Part shown: one piece after another, positions 12,501 to 21,990 of the stretch
How the letters are laid out: every line of letters begins with the position of its first letter
How positions within the stretch are numbered: the first letter of the stretch is position 1
NCBI RefSeq assembly: GCF_018873765.1
Contig: NC_057920.1
Span: forward strand, 6,771,307 to 6,835,306
DNA from: Telopea speciosissima
Lineage: Eukaryota > Streptophyta > Magnoliopsida > Proteales > Proteaceae
Reading direction: 5' to 3'
DNA: 64,000 nt
Program-made: the position numbers and the translations under genes
Notes under the pieces: generated by a model
What the model was told of the DNA's origin: nothing
Seen by the model: only the letters and a program-made list of their open reading frames with translations
Databases searched by the model: none

Positions 12501-13971
12501 GGGTCCAATAAGAATATTGCATTTTCTTCTCGGGCTTTTTTAACATATGGCAGTAAAGATTCCAAAAGCTTGAGGATATTGTGTACGGGGCAACCATCAA
12601 ATGGATGGTGGTTGAACGGGCTATATGGGTGGGAGATTCTAATCATGTAATGATTGGCTTTTCAAACTACTGAAGTCCCTTTTCATGTTCATACTCCTAT
12701 TCTTGAATGAATGGCCTAAACCTATTGAATGGCTTTGTTGCTGTTCTATCTGAGAAGGTTGCATTTATTCTGGTTTGTATAAATGTATAGTGTAACACCA
12801 ACTAAGCAAACCACTAGTCTTCACTGGTCACACCAATCGGATTCCATGTTTTGTCTTTTATAACTTGGATGACACAAATATTTGTGCACCTCATTAATAA
12901 AAAATCTTTGTTATTCATGCCATTCTCATATTGTTTTGCAGTGAAGGAGCCATCCCAGCTACAACCTTGATAATGGGAGCAAACCTTCTTAGAGGTAATT
13001 ACTGATTCTGATATTAAACTTTCTGATATCAATAGAGCTTAGTTCTTGTTGGATCTTAGATTAACTCTGTTAAAGCCAGTTCTTTTCTATTACTTCAGGT
13101 TTACGAGGTTCGGATATTCATGTGTCCCTTATCGTTGGGATTATAGTAATTCGTTATATTGCACTCCCACTGTTCGGCATTCTCATTATTAAAGGGGTAC
13201 TGCATTTTGGCCTAGTGCAATCAGATCCATTGTATACGTTTGTTCTTCTTCTTCAATTTGCAGTTCCGCCAGCAATGAACATAGGTACTAATTTATTATC
13301 ATCCAAGCTGCTAATTTCATCTTTGAGTTGTGTCTGTGGTCTGTGCTGGTAAATAGAAAGGTCTTCCTCTTCCTCTTCTTGTGATATAGGGAGTCGTCTT
13401 TAAGGGCACCAGCATTTTCCTCCAAGGTTCTTTGTAGAGTAAAGAAAGAGGCTTATTCTATCAATAAATGCTTTTTATGACCAAGAGAAACAAGGGTCAG
13501 ACTTTTAGAGTTATAACATTTAGACTAGTCTCTGTACTGGGATCTCCAAGGCAGGAACGATCAAACAGACTTATTGAACAGTCAGTAAGCATTTGATAAT
13601 ACACATGCTCAATCAAATCCAATTTCCTTGCACTAGTAATTTGCTTATATGATACTGTTGCATTAGGAAAGAAAAAACGAAAGGACTTTCTTTAAGAAAC
13701 AAAAAAGCATGTTGATTTGAATGAATGGTTAAAAACCATGTGAGCTGGCTAATTTTTTACATGGGCAACTCTGAAGAGTAGATGATGATGTCCTTAAATT
13801 TTGAATATTCCTCAGTTCTGATTTGAGCTTTTCATGAAATTTACAGGAACAATTACCCAATTGTTTGGTGCTGGTGAGAAAGAATGTTCTGTTATTCTTT
13901 TATGGACCTATGGATTAGCTTCAATTTCACTTACCCTTTGGTCAACCTTCTTTATGTGGCTCGTGGCTTGA
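6181..13971 (+). CDS. PILS: PIN-LIKES (PILS) auxin efflux carrier-like protein, PILS1-4 type
   Basis: Ten coding exons: 6181-6315, 7599-7678, 7785-7909, 8224-8345, 9547-9771, 11403-11495, 12143-12243, 12942-12994, 13099-13284, 13847-13971. They sum to 1245 nt (414 aa), with every junction GT-AG and in phase. The product starts MGFLNLFIVASIPVLKVLL and contains ITYESMIKLWFMP, RPPQHLRGLILGCCAAGNLG, SMAIGAIYLWSYVYNIVRI, FAPSTIG, APLRVIEDS, GLRGSD and the end TLWSTFFMWLVA. This matches Arabidopsis PILS1-type proteins nearly end to end as I remember them. The family sits in the endoplasmic reticulum membrane, where it limits nuclear auxin availability. Hydrophobic segments at both ends flank a short hydrophilic loop encoded by exon 5 (Ser/Glu-rich). 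Introns hold an RTE LINE fragment, a foldback element, a G-run (6496-6518) and a CT repeat (6901-6922). It is convergent with the CDKB2 gene. The exact PILS member cannot be assigned. Confidence 0.93.
6496..6545. repeat. Poly-G and (GGGGA)n tract in PILS intron 1
   Basis: A run of about 23 G follows a T-run and continues as GGGGA repeats. It lies in intron 1, about 180 nt past the donor. G-quadruplex formation on this strand is plausible by composition alone. Confidence 0.7.
10205..10600 (-). mobile_element. RTE-clade LINE, 3' fragment, in PILS intron 5
   Basis: On the minus strand the frame at 10379-10597 reads RWYGHVQRRPRSAPVW ... RARGGPK ... EVVRKDIHCLGL ... WRAKIHVADL, the well-known carboxyl end of plant RTE-type reverse transcriptases. 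The element's 3' end (at 10205-10258 on this strand) carries the GGATCCATGTAGCCGACTCC...GGGATAAGGCTGAG tail that RTE LINEs share with Au SINEs. Only the last part of the element is present. Confidence 0.8.
10678..10907. repeat. Foldback element with TTTTAAAA-type ends, copy 1
   Basis: The left end AGTTTTAAAAACTTGGAATC and the right end ATTCTAATCCAATTTTTAAAATCC are inverted and imperfect. The interior is a string of short, degenerate GATTC/GAATC and CCGAGT motifs. It lies within PILS intron 5. Related elements: 17958-18210 and 24500-25460. Confidence 0.45.
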
Positions 13972-14746
13972 TGGTTCTTCCGGTGTGTCAAGTGTTTCTA
14001 CTACCAACAAAACCAAGCATCACACTCATTGTGGGCAGCATTCTTCATCAATACAAGTTATGTTGATGATGGCGCGCCCGACCAAAGACATTTTTGCATT
14101 TTATGTTTTCCTTCTCTTAGCCTTGTTGTAGTTTCATTTTTGGCGTTATTGGCAGGTCCCCCCAACAAAAGAATTTTTGCATTTTATCCGGATCACACTA
14201 CACTGGATTTTTTCGCCTAGACACAGTTTTTCGTCACCAGAATAATTTTGCGACTGAGCCTTATTCGGGAACTCCTTATTCTTAAATAAAAACAGAATTT
14301 CGTGGCTTGTTTACAAAATGGTTCTTTGACAGTTCAAGCAGGGAGGGGGTTGTTTGGAAAGGAGCCAACATTGTATGTTTTGCAGAAGGTGTTTATCGAA
14401 ATCTCTCAACCATCTCAACACTACAACTCTAGCTAATTGAAGGGGCATATATAATTGCTAATTTCAATTGCTGCAGGTCAGATGTTTGCCAGAGAGGAAA
14501 AAGTGTTTAGGGACGTGAAAGATAAAATACTCATGGAAGTAAGAAATATCAAAAAAATATTCACCCAAAAAAAAAAGAAATATCAAAAGGTCATTTCAAC
14601 CAGGTTGTTGATAGCTCCAATTAACTACTACTTTCAAACATTGGTGGTGCATCATAATAATGCTTGAGGAAAGCAAAAAATACATTAAAAAGAGTTTTCA
14701 GCTATAGCTAGTTCTTAATCATTCCAGAGCACAAGCTGCAAAATCT
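13972..14746. other. Convergent 3' regions of the PILS and CDKB2 genes
   Basis: The two stop codons are 775 bp apart with transcription converging. No further gene is seen. The stretch presumably holds both 3' untranslated regions and polyadenylation sites; AATAAA-like strings exist (for example AAATAAAAA near 14284), but none can be assigned with certainty. Confidence 0.5.
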
Positions 14747-16657
14747 TTAGAGGAATGCTTTATCAAGATCATCAAAGTATGGATGCTCCATAGCTTTCTT
14801 TGCAGAGATCCGCTTTGAGGGTTCATACTGCAACATTTTCTGCAACCATAAACACATTAGTAGCTGTGCAAGTCAGGATCAAGCTGTGAACAAGACTGTA
14901 TCTTCTGGGTACTTTTAATATGCCATGTAAGCGATGTTGCCTTTTGGAGAGCTCACTCACCAAGAGAAGATCTAGTCCATTGGAATCCAGATTAGGAACG
15001 ACCGATGCTAGATCTTTTCGGCTCCATTGAGGATACTCATGCCAATTCATTAGTTTGCTTACTCCTGGCCACACTTCTTCGTTTGGAGTACCCAATAACC
15101 TGCATCAGAATAGGAAACAACCATCAGCCATTCCAACATGTTAAAAGAGTAAAAAAGGGATAGGGTAAAAAGCATATGTGGTCTAACCCGACCTGAAAAT
15201 ATGGAGGAGCTGTTGCAGTTCAGAATCTCCAGGAAACAGTGCTTGATTTGTGACCAGTTCAGCTACATACAGATAAAGCCAAGCAAGAACCATCAGACTA
15301 CAATTTGTAAAAGTGAAAGTATTTTCATGGAAGTCCTTTCAAAGTAAGGTTCTCAGGAAGAAAGGAATTCATACCAAATATACAGCCAACAGACCACATA
15401 TCTACTGGTGTTGAGTAATGTGTGGCTCCAAGAAGCACTTCGGGAGCTCTATACCACAGGGTCAAGATCTGGAACAATGGTTTTTGTCAAGTTTCTTAAC
15501 TGAATTAGAAAAATTAATTCTCTTCTTTTTTCTAAATTTGAAAAATAAAGCCAACTAACAAGTGGGTACCTCATGTGTATACTTCTTGAGTGGAACAGTG
15601 ACTGCTCGAGCCAGTCCAAGGTCTGCTATTTTAAGCATCATTGTCTTACGATCCATTAGAAGATTGTGAGGCTTCAGATCCCTATGTATGAACAATAGAA
15701 TATAGATTAAATGACCATTAATGGATACAGGGTAAGTATGCATTACAGAGGGGGAATACTACCTGTGTAATACTCCATGACAATGGCAGAAGGCAACGCC
15801 CTTGCAGAGTTGGTACATCAGGCACTGCATTAAGAATCGCAAAGAAACATCAAACATCATTAATCAGGGTAAGTATACACAGCCTTGCCAACAAAGACTG
15901 CCTCAGTTAATTAGAATGAAGATCTGCAGGGCGGTTTGCTATATTACCTTGACAGTTTTAGGGGGCATGGTTTCTCCGGTCGAGCGAAAGGTTCGGATGA
16001 ACTTCTTAAGATCAGTATCCATGTACTCAAAAACCAGGTAGAGAATTGTCTTCCCATCCTTGTTCTGGCCTTGTTTTACATCCAACAATCTGCAAGATCG
16101 CCAACAATAATAGAAAATTCTGCTTCAGTATCACAAAAAAGAGAGCCAGAACAGAAAGGAGAATCCCAAGAAAAGAACTAAATTCCTTGGTAAACAGGGG
16201 TACTGGAGCAGAAAGGAAAATCGATCACACAAGAACATGGCAAAAAAGAAAACCACCGGTACTCATTCAGATAAAATTAATAAAAAAAATATTTGAAAAA
16301 GGAAGAATCTCTGGAGATGAAACCCTGAAAGAAAATCAAGAACAGAAGCAGGATAAACGGAAGCAAGAAAATCCTGCTAATCGGTATAGAAGAAAACCCC
16401 GATTGAAATCGAAGGGAGAGTTACCTGACGACATGGGGATCCCTGGAAAGCATCCTCAACAGGGAAACTTCCCGTAGAGTGGTAGGCGGGACTCCTTCAT
16501 CGTCTTCATGGAGGCGAGTCTTCTTGAGTGCTACGATCTTCCCAGTGGCTTTCTCTCGCGCTCTGTAGACTTTCCCGTATGTTCCTTCTCCGACCTTTTC
16601 CAGCTTCTCGAACGCATCCATGGCAGATTTCTGATTTTCTCTAAACACCTTTTCCAT
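14747..16657 (-). CDS. CDKB2: B-type cyclin-dependent kinase, CDKB2
   Basis: Eight exons on the minus strand: 16657-16425, 16089-15948, 15824-15763, 15681-15570, 15468-15375, 15262-15193, 15099-14961, 14839-14747. Total 945 nt, 314 aa, all GT-AG and in phase. The ATG at 16657 gives [20 protein letters not shown], the usual B2 amino terminus. Visible kinase features: GEGTYG loop 23-28 with T26 and Y27 (the inhibitory phosphosites), K45, the CDKB2-type cyclin-binding helix PPTTLRE 57-63 (CDKB1 has PPTALRE), HRD 145-147, N152, DLG 166-168, T-loop T181 and APE 191-193. Plant CDKB2 acts at G2/M with A- and B-type cyclins. One oddity is FCHCHG at 137-142, where relatives as I recall them have FCHGHG; the residue is outside the catalytic triad. 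The promoter has mitosis-specific motifs. Confidence 0.95.
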
Positions 16658-16807
16658 TCTCTCTCTCTCTTTCTCGCTCGCTCGCTGAGTGTCGTGGTTA
16701 GTTCTTGTCTCAAATCTCACAAAATAATCTCTGAAAACTAAGGTAACCGAAGGAAGAAGCAATCTACGAGATCGTTTTAATAGCCGATAGCGGATTCAGT
16801 GAAATCA

Positions 16808-16973
16808 TTTTATAGCCGTTGGGGGATTCTTGCTCGTTGTCTAACGGCATCCTGTTTGAAATTCAAATGTTGTACAAAGAATCACTTATATATAGTAACG
16901 GTTATATTATAATAGCAAGGGGATGAGTGCTAGGCTGCGTGGCCCTTGCACAACTACGACAATCACCGTTGGA
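16808..16973 (-). promoter_or_regulatory. CDKB2 promoter: TATA box and MSA (mitosis-specific activator) elements
   Basis: Read on the minus strand, CCCAACGGCTATAAAA at 16823-16808 joins a full match to the MSA consensus (YCYAACGGYYA, 16823-16813) to a TATA box about 150 nt before the ATG. Three further AACGG cores lie close by: 16840-16850 (TCTAACGGCAT, plus strand), 16894-16904 (AGTAACGGTTA, plus strand) and 16973-16963 (TCCAACGGTGA, minus strand), each with one to three consensus mismatches. MSA sites are bound by three-repeat MYB (MYB3R) factors and drive G2/M genes. This agrees with the gene's identity; binding itself is inferred. Confidence 0.75.
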
Positions 16974-17040
16974 TTTCAAAGTAGCACCATCTAATTCAAA
17001 ATTTTCACCAAGTTGAGCGCCTCTAGCATATTTTTTCACA

Positions 17041-17205
17041 GGGAAGCAGTTTTCGGGAGTGTGGTCTACGCCAGCACTCCCATGTGTTTATCTCTCTCCT
17101 CCTTAAAATAAGGGGGTAAAGGTGTCTTTTCATATGGGGGAGGAGAGAGATAGACTCATGGGAGTGCTGGCGTAGGCCACACTCCCGGACAGAGATCTTT
17201 TTCCC
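17041..17205. repeat. Foldback MITE family A (GGGAGTGTGG-ended), copy 1
   Basis: Long inverted arms: GGGAGTGTGGTCTACGCCAG on the left and its near-complement CTGGCGTAGGCCACACTCCC on the right, continuing inward through CACTCCCATG and TCTCTCTCCTCC. The outer ends read GGGAA...TTCCC. Two more copies are at 44818-44987 and 48672-48811. There is no coding capacity. Confidence 0.8.
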
Positions 17206-17489
17206 TTTTTCATAATAACAGTATCGTTATAATTGACTCTATTGATTTCACCACCGTAGAACTCAACTGTTACACTTACTTGTTTGACACCATGCTTCGA
17301 TTTTGCCGATGTGGGGGGTGGGGGGCATCCAACGGGTAAGATTTTTCATTTTACAGGGTGGGGTGGTCATTTTACCTTCTTATGTCAAGGCGTAGGCACC
17401 ACACAACCTTGGTGTCTTCTTTTTTTCTATTATAATAAAGGAAAAAAATATTACTACACTGCCCTTGAACATGTTTTTTATATAATAAA
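17206..17489. other. Intergenic G-rich patch, no gene
   Basis: Contains GGGGGGTGGGGGG near 17311-17324 and GGGTGGGGTGG near 17357, strings that recur inside the foldback elements of this window. It is probably another worn element, but the ends cannot be fixed. Confidence 0.3.
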
Positions 17490-17642
17490 CAGAGTTCAGA
17501 TCTGCCACCCACATGAGGACAGGTGGGGACAGATCTGAACCCTCCATGGGGGTGTGGGACCCACCTCTAGGGTGTGGGAGGAGGGATCAGATCTATCCCC
17601 ACCCATCCCCATGTGGGTAACTGATCTGGATTCAAATAAACA
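17490..17642. repeat. Foldback element with about 53-bp arms (CAGATCTG type)
   Basis: The left arm begins GTTCAGATCTGCCACCCACA and the right arm ends CATGTGGGTAACTGATCTGG; both also carry a second inner AGATCTGA / TCAGATCT motif, so each arm is itself weakly palindromic. The centre is GGGTGTGGGACCCACC. It is non-coding. Confidence 0.55.
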
Positions 17643-17754
17643 GTGGAGCCCACACAAACAATCTCTCTCATATTCTAACCATGTAGGTCAATGTGGACCT
17701 CGTATGGATGATACTATTCTTCTTACACTGCCCTTGTCCCTTATAATAAAATAT

Positions 17755-17938
17755 GGGAAATGTTTTCTACTGTCGGGGAGGGTGGCCCCTATGTGGAGAG
17801 TGCACGACAGCATCAATAAAGACATCATTTCACATTTCATTGGGGTAAGGAGGTATTTCGTCCCCCCCCCCCCCCCTTCCCCCATGCTTGGGCGCAAGCA
17901 CCATGCTCTCCCCAAAAACCATTTTCCCAATAAAATAT
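17755..17938. repeat. Possible foldback element with GGGAAA / TTTCCC ends
   Basis: The left end GGGAAATGTTTTCTACTGTC and the right end CTCTCCCCAAAAACCATTTTCCC are weakly inverted. The interior holds a C-run of 15 (about 17861-17876). The pairing is too imperfect for a firm call. Confidence 0.3.
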
Positions 17939-17957
17939 GAGGAGACATGTTCTCTCT

Positions 17958-18210
17958 CGCTTACAACTTGCCGTTTAAAAACTTGAAATTAGGTATGGAA
18001 TTGCTCTTCATGGATTTCATTTGACTTGTCCAGGAATTGGTTAGGAATCGATCCGATCAAGTTAGAATCATCTAGACTCAGCCTAACTCAATCAAACTTA
18101 GTAAGCAAAGAATCAATTTAATTGAATAGGCATCAGAATCAAACCGACGCCGATTCTAGAAATTGAATCGATAGATTTTGCTGTTTCAATCTTATTTTAA
18201 AACCCGAGTG
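17958..18210. repeat. Foldback element with TTTTAAAA-type ends, copy 2
   Basis: The left end GTTTAAAAACTTGAAATTAG and the right end ATCTTATTTTAAAACCCGAG form an imperfect inverted repeat around GAATC/GATTC-rich sequence with TTGTCCAGGAATTGGTTAGG. The string TTGTCCAGGAATTG also occurs in the copy at 10678-10907. Confidence 0.45.
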
Positions 18211-18329
18211 GCTTAGATTTGCATCTTTAGTTTTCATGAATGGATTTTGAGAGAAAGAACGCTAACCGGTGTTGTGTGTGGTGTGTATACCTGCGCCTAG
18301 ACGTAGACCGGCACGAAAAGGTGGAAAAA

Positions 18330-19320
18330 TGTCCAGGAGTGGGGCGGTTTTCCCTAGGTTTTGGTGGCTTAGGATTTAGGAGCCAATCTTTTCATAACAA
18401 AGCATTTCAGATTAAGCTTGTGTGGAGAATGTTACCTAAGCCTAATGATATATGGGTTAAGATTCTCAAAGCAAGGTATTTCCCTAATGTTTCCCTTTTT
18501 GATGATTGTGGTTTATTTAAAAACAAGTTTTCTCTTATTCTACTTTCTCTACCATGATGGAACCATGGGTGCTTATTTTACCTGATTTTCGCATCACTCC
18601 CATATATAGATCTATTATCAATGTCTCTTATGTATATGGGTAGATGAGGAAAAAATTCCTTTCCAATTCCCTAAAAATGCAGTGCGGTGCAGATCGAGAC
18701 TGAGAGCTTGACACATGGAAGATGTTAAATTTGATAGTGCCGAACTCGAGAAAAAAGAAAAGAAAAAAAAACCTGGGTCAATCGAGCTTGACACCATTGG
18801 ATTTAGCATCATTCACATGTCGAGCTCTGAGTCTACCGCATTGCACTTTTAATGAATTGGAGAGGATTTTAATTCGGTTGATTACTGGTGTAACTTGGAA
18901 CACTTCTATGTTTCAACTACTCTTTCCTCCTATTATTATTGCTGATGCAATTTGTAGAACCCCAACGGGTCCAGTTCCCCTAGTCCTAATAAGGGGGAGC
19001 ACAATGATCATTCCACCCCTGCCCGGGTGGGATCCTTTCCCTCTTATTACAAGCACTAGGGAATTGGAGCGGACAGGGAATTGCAAGAGATAATTTTCCA
19101 ACCCCAATAGTCATTGTTTCTCACAAATCTGATTGTGTTTGTCCTCTTTCTCTTTTACTCACGACCAGAATCATTGTTAAACAATTGATTCAGTGTGATT
19201 TGGTATTCAATATTCTAGTCGAAGGAAAACAATCTGGAGCTGGGTAGTTTGGAAACTTAAGTCACATCCGAGATTTAAGGAATTCTTTTGGAGAGTAGAT
19301 GAAATTTGCACTTGATTGAT
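18330..19320 (+). mobile_element. L1-type LINE fragment (reverse transcriptase C-terminal part)
   Basis: The plus-strand frame near 18345-18557 reads GGLGFRSQSFHNKAFQIKLV then WRMLPKPNDIWVKILKARYFP, the thumb-side motif of plant L1 reverse transcriptases. Near 19228-19310 the text WSWVVWKLKSHPRFKEFFWR matches the zinc-binding region that follows in these elements. The segment between is interrupted by inserted foldback sequence (18655-18872) and by several breaks. It is a dead fragment. Confidence 0.7.
18655..18872. repeat. Foldback MITE family B (TCTCCAATTC-ended), copy 1
   Basis: The left arm TTTCCAATTCCCTAAAAATG continues through CAGTGCGGTGCAGA, and the right arm CGCATTGCACTTTTAATGAA continues through TTGGAGAGGAT. 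The inner arms GAGAGCTTGACACATGG and CACATGTCGAGCTCTGAG also pair. It is inserted in the L1 fragment. Related copies: 25628-25745 and 42610-42815. A further pair of GGGAATTGGAGCGG strings at 19050-19080 suggests another nested end. Confidence 0.6.
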
Positions 19321-19529
19321 GCAAGAGAATCAAAAGGGTTGGCCGTGGGATATTTTTGATAATTTGTTAAGAATTATTGTTTTAATCGCGGATTTTTTAA
19401 GCATCATGAGAATAGCAAACCAATCACATTTCTGAAACTTAAATTTAAGAAAAATTACTTTTTTAGGCTAAATTTTTTTTGTTACAAATATAAATATTTG
19501 TTATGTGAGAAGGGTATAAAGGAATATGT

Positions 19530-19605
19530 ATAAGGGCAGACTGCGTACATTATGACCTTCCCCAAACCTCGCAATGGTAGGAACCTCGTGCATTGCGTAC
19601 GCTTT
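19530..19605 (+). mobile_element. SINE fragment (tRNA-derived family, tail part)
   Basis: GGGCAGACTGCGTACATTAT, ACCTTCCCCAAACC and CGTGCATTGCGTACGC correspond, in the same order, to the body and 3' end of the SINE at 32753-32899. The tRNA-like head is missing. Confidence 0.55.
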
Positions 19606-20403
19606 TTTTTTTATTTTTTAACAAGGGCAGCATAGCAATCCCCCCCCCCCTTCCCTTTTGATGTGAAAAAATAAATAAAATTAACAAAATATAATTGTAT
19701 TTACATCGTCTCAACAAGCTGATCTATCTGATCATTCATAGCCCTAACAACTAACTTACTAGCTACTGAAATTACATAATCATTCTTATAAGATATGAAA
19801 ACTTTAATCATTTTCCTTTTTTTTATTGTATCAGATTTCCTAGCCTCTTGAATCTCCTTTACAATCTCATAAAACAACTCTACTTTGGAAAATTAAACCA
19901 AACGCTGTTTCAGATGAGGAATTCTCCACGTAATCGAAAGCTGAGGGAATTTCTTTTTCTATTTTTATGGGTTGTGGGTGTGCTAAAAGGAAGATGAGGT
20001 TTTTTCCCATAAATGTTGATGGCTTTGAATCCCCGTCTCCTTAGATAAGGAGATTGAGATTGCTCATATAGAGAATGGAAGACCTTTCAAAGGTACAAAA
20101 ACTCATTTTGTCTTTCTATCAGGGGCTCTCTCTTTTGATGCCATCGCACTGAGCCAAGAAAATCTTCAAATAAGGAAAAAAAAAATTGTACTGGTTCCGT
20201 CATTCATTTCCATTTGGACCATATTTTCCTTCATTTTAATAAGTATTATTAGTAGGATTTTTCCCTTCAATGAGATTAATGACTCCCGCCCCCCCCCCCC
20301 CCAATAAAAAAATAAATAAAACATTACCATGTTTATAAAAAAAAAACTCAAAAATGTTTTTGAAATTTTGTTTAGGGAGAGGGTTCTCTTAGCAAGCGAG
20401 ACA
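19606..20403. other. AT-rich intergenic sequence
   Basis: No gene recognised. C-runs lie at about 19640-19650 and 20287-20302. Confidence 0.4.
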
Positions 20404-21009
20404 TACAGTGTCACACCCCGAACCCCCCTTGGGAGGATTCGACGGCTGACCCGAATACCCGATGTATTCTGAAACCACCAGGATCCAAAAGCAGTAAATA
20501 CATGTCACAAGCACAACACAATTTCAAGATAACACATGTTACATTGATCAGAGCGCAGGAAAAGTAAAGTGCTATAAGTTTTATACATATTATTTACATT
20601 GAAAGTCTCAACAGCCTGATATCCTAGGTTTACAACCATTGGTCCCACACATATCTATTCTAAAATACATACCATGGAAACTCTTCCACAAAAAAGGATA
20701 GTACTAAACAAAAGAAAATAAAAGTTAACGTCACGTCATCAGTCCCTGTTCTCCAAGTAAGCTTTTCTGCCACAAACGCATTCATCTGCAGGATCATCTA
20801 AAAAGAGAAAATTTCACAAGGGTGAGTTTCACTGAGCCCAGCAAGTAAAGGATAAACCATACACAAGCACATGCACACACAAAGCAAAATTCTAGATGCA
20901 TGGATTCAGTTTTAATCTTAATTCCACCTATCAAAATGTCTAAGTCTCTAAGATTGTGCTACAGCAACACCTTAGGTAACATCCCCTCTGTTGGCGATGT
21001 CAAAATCTA

Positions 21010-21245
21010 GTTGCGTTGGAAGCCTGCCGGTCCCGGTCCTCAATTGGACATCGTCGGTCCCAATACCTCCGTTGGTAATGCTGGTTTCTTGGTCCTCAAT
21101 CGGACATCACTGGTTCCAGTACCTCCGTTGGTAACGGCTGATTTACCCAGCAAACCCCCGAGATTTCGTCCTCTACCACAGTTCTGGTCCTCAGTCGGAA
21201 ATCGCCGTTCCCAGTACCTCCGTTGGTAACGGCTGGTTTTTCTAA
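21010..21245. repeat. Tandem units inside the solo LTR (CTCCGTTGGTAA array)
   Basis: Three to four degenerate units contain TGGTCCTCAATCGGACATC, CAGTACCTCCGTTGGTAACG and GCTGGTTT. Spacing is roughly 60 bp between the first two units and longer to the next, where unrelated bases are interposed. Confidence 0.65.
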
Positions 21246-21799
21246 GGAGGACTATCCAACACGTAGACCCCTGTTGGTAAGAGTTGTAACACCAGGGAGT
21301 GACATTCCTAGCCATGTGCAATCTAAATGGCATAGTACAAAGTGTACAGTGCTCCCGCATCTCATACTATGACACACCATATCTCTCGTTTCTAAGCCGA
21401 CTATGGCATCTATTCTAACACAAAGATTCACATTTTAAATCATCATATCAACATCACTCCACATTTCCATAGCCATAAACCATAACCATCAGCCAAAAGA
21501 TAATTTCTGAATAAAGACAACATTCATTCATATGCATGATTTCTAACAACATTCTAAGTGAAATAAACATTCCCAAAATAAATCAAAGTCGATCCCCACT
21601 TTCCTTGTTATGATAGAGATGGTGATGTTGGGTTTTGTTCGGTGTCGATGGTTGGCGCGACTTGACGAGCGAATGGTATGGTCCTACGAATGTTTAACCA
21701 TATCCGATGTTAAAAAGCGTCAAAAACCCGAGTAGAGTCCTAGGGTTACCCCGTGGTACAGTTGGACAGGGTCTAGGGCATGTTTACCAGTGAAACAAC

Positions 21800-21990
21800 A
21801 TATCAGGTTGATGAGGCAGTCAACTGGAACATCAACCTGAGATGGCAGTGTTCTAAAAATTGAATTAGTTATTCTCTGGTTGATGAACCAGTCAACTGGA
21901 ACACCAACCTAAGATGACAGTATTTTAAAACCTGAAGTTGCATTCTCTGGTTGATGACCCAGTAGACTAGGACATCGACCAGAGATGCAC
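21800..21990. repeat. Array of short hairpins inside the solo LTR (GGTTGATG...CATCAACC)
   Basis: Three consecutive units of roughly 75-80 bp each carry GGTTGATG, then CAGTCAACTGG, then CATCAACC or a close variant, so each unit can fold on itself. A fourth isolated unit occurs at about 22980-23020 (GGTTGATGCAATAATCGAC then CATCAACC). Confidence 0.65.

Noticed and set aside
16046-16477. 143-codon plus-strand frame with Lys/Glu/Gln-rich text
   Set aside because: It lies across CDKB2 intron 1 and parts of exons 1 and 2, antisense; low-complexity composition with no domain.
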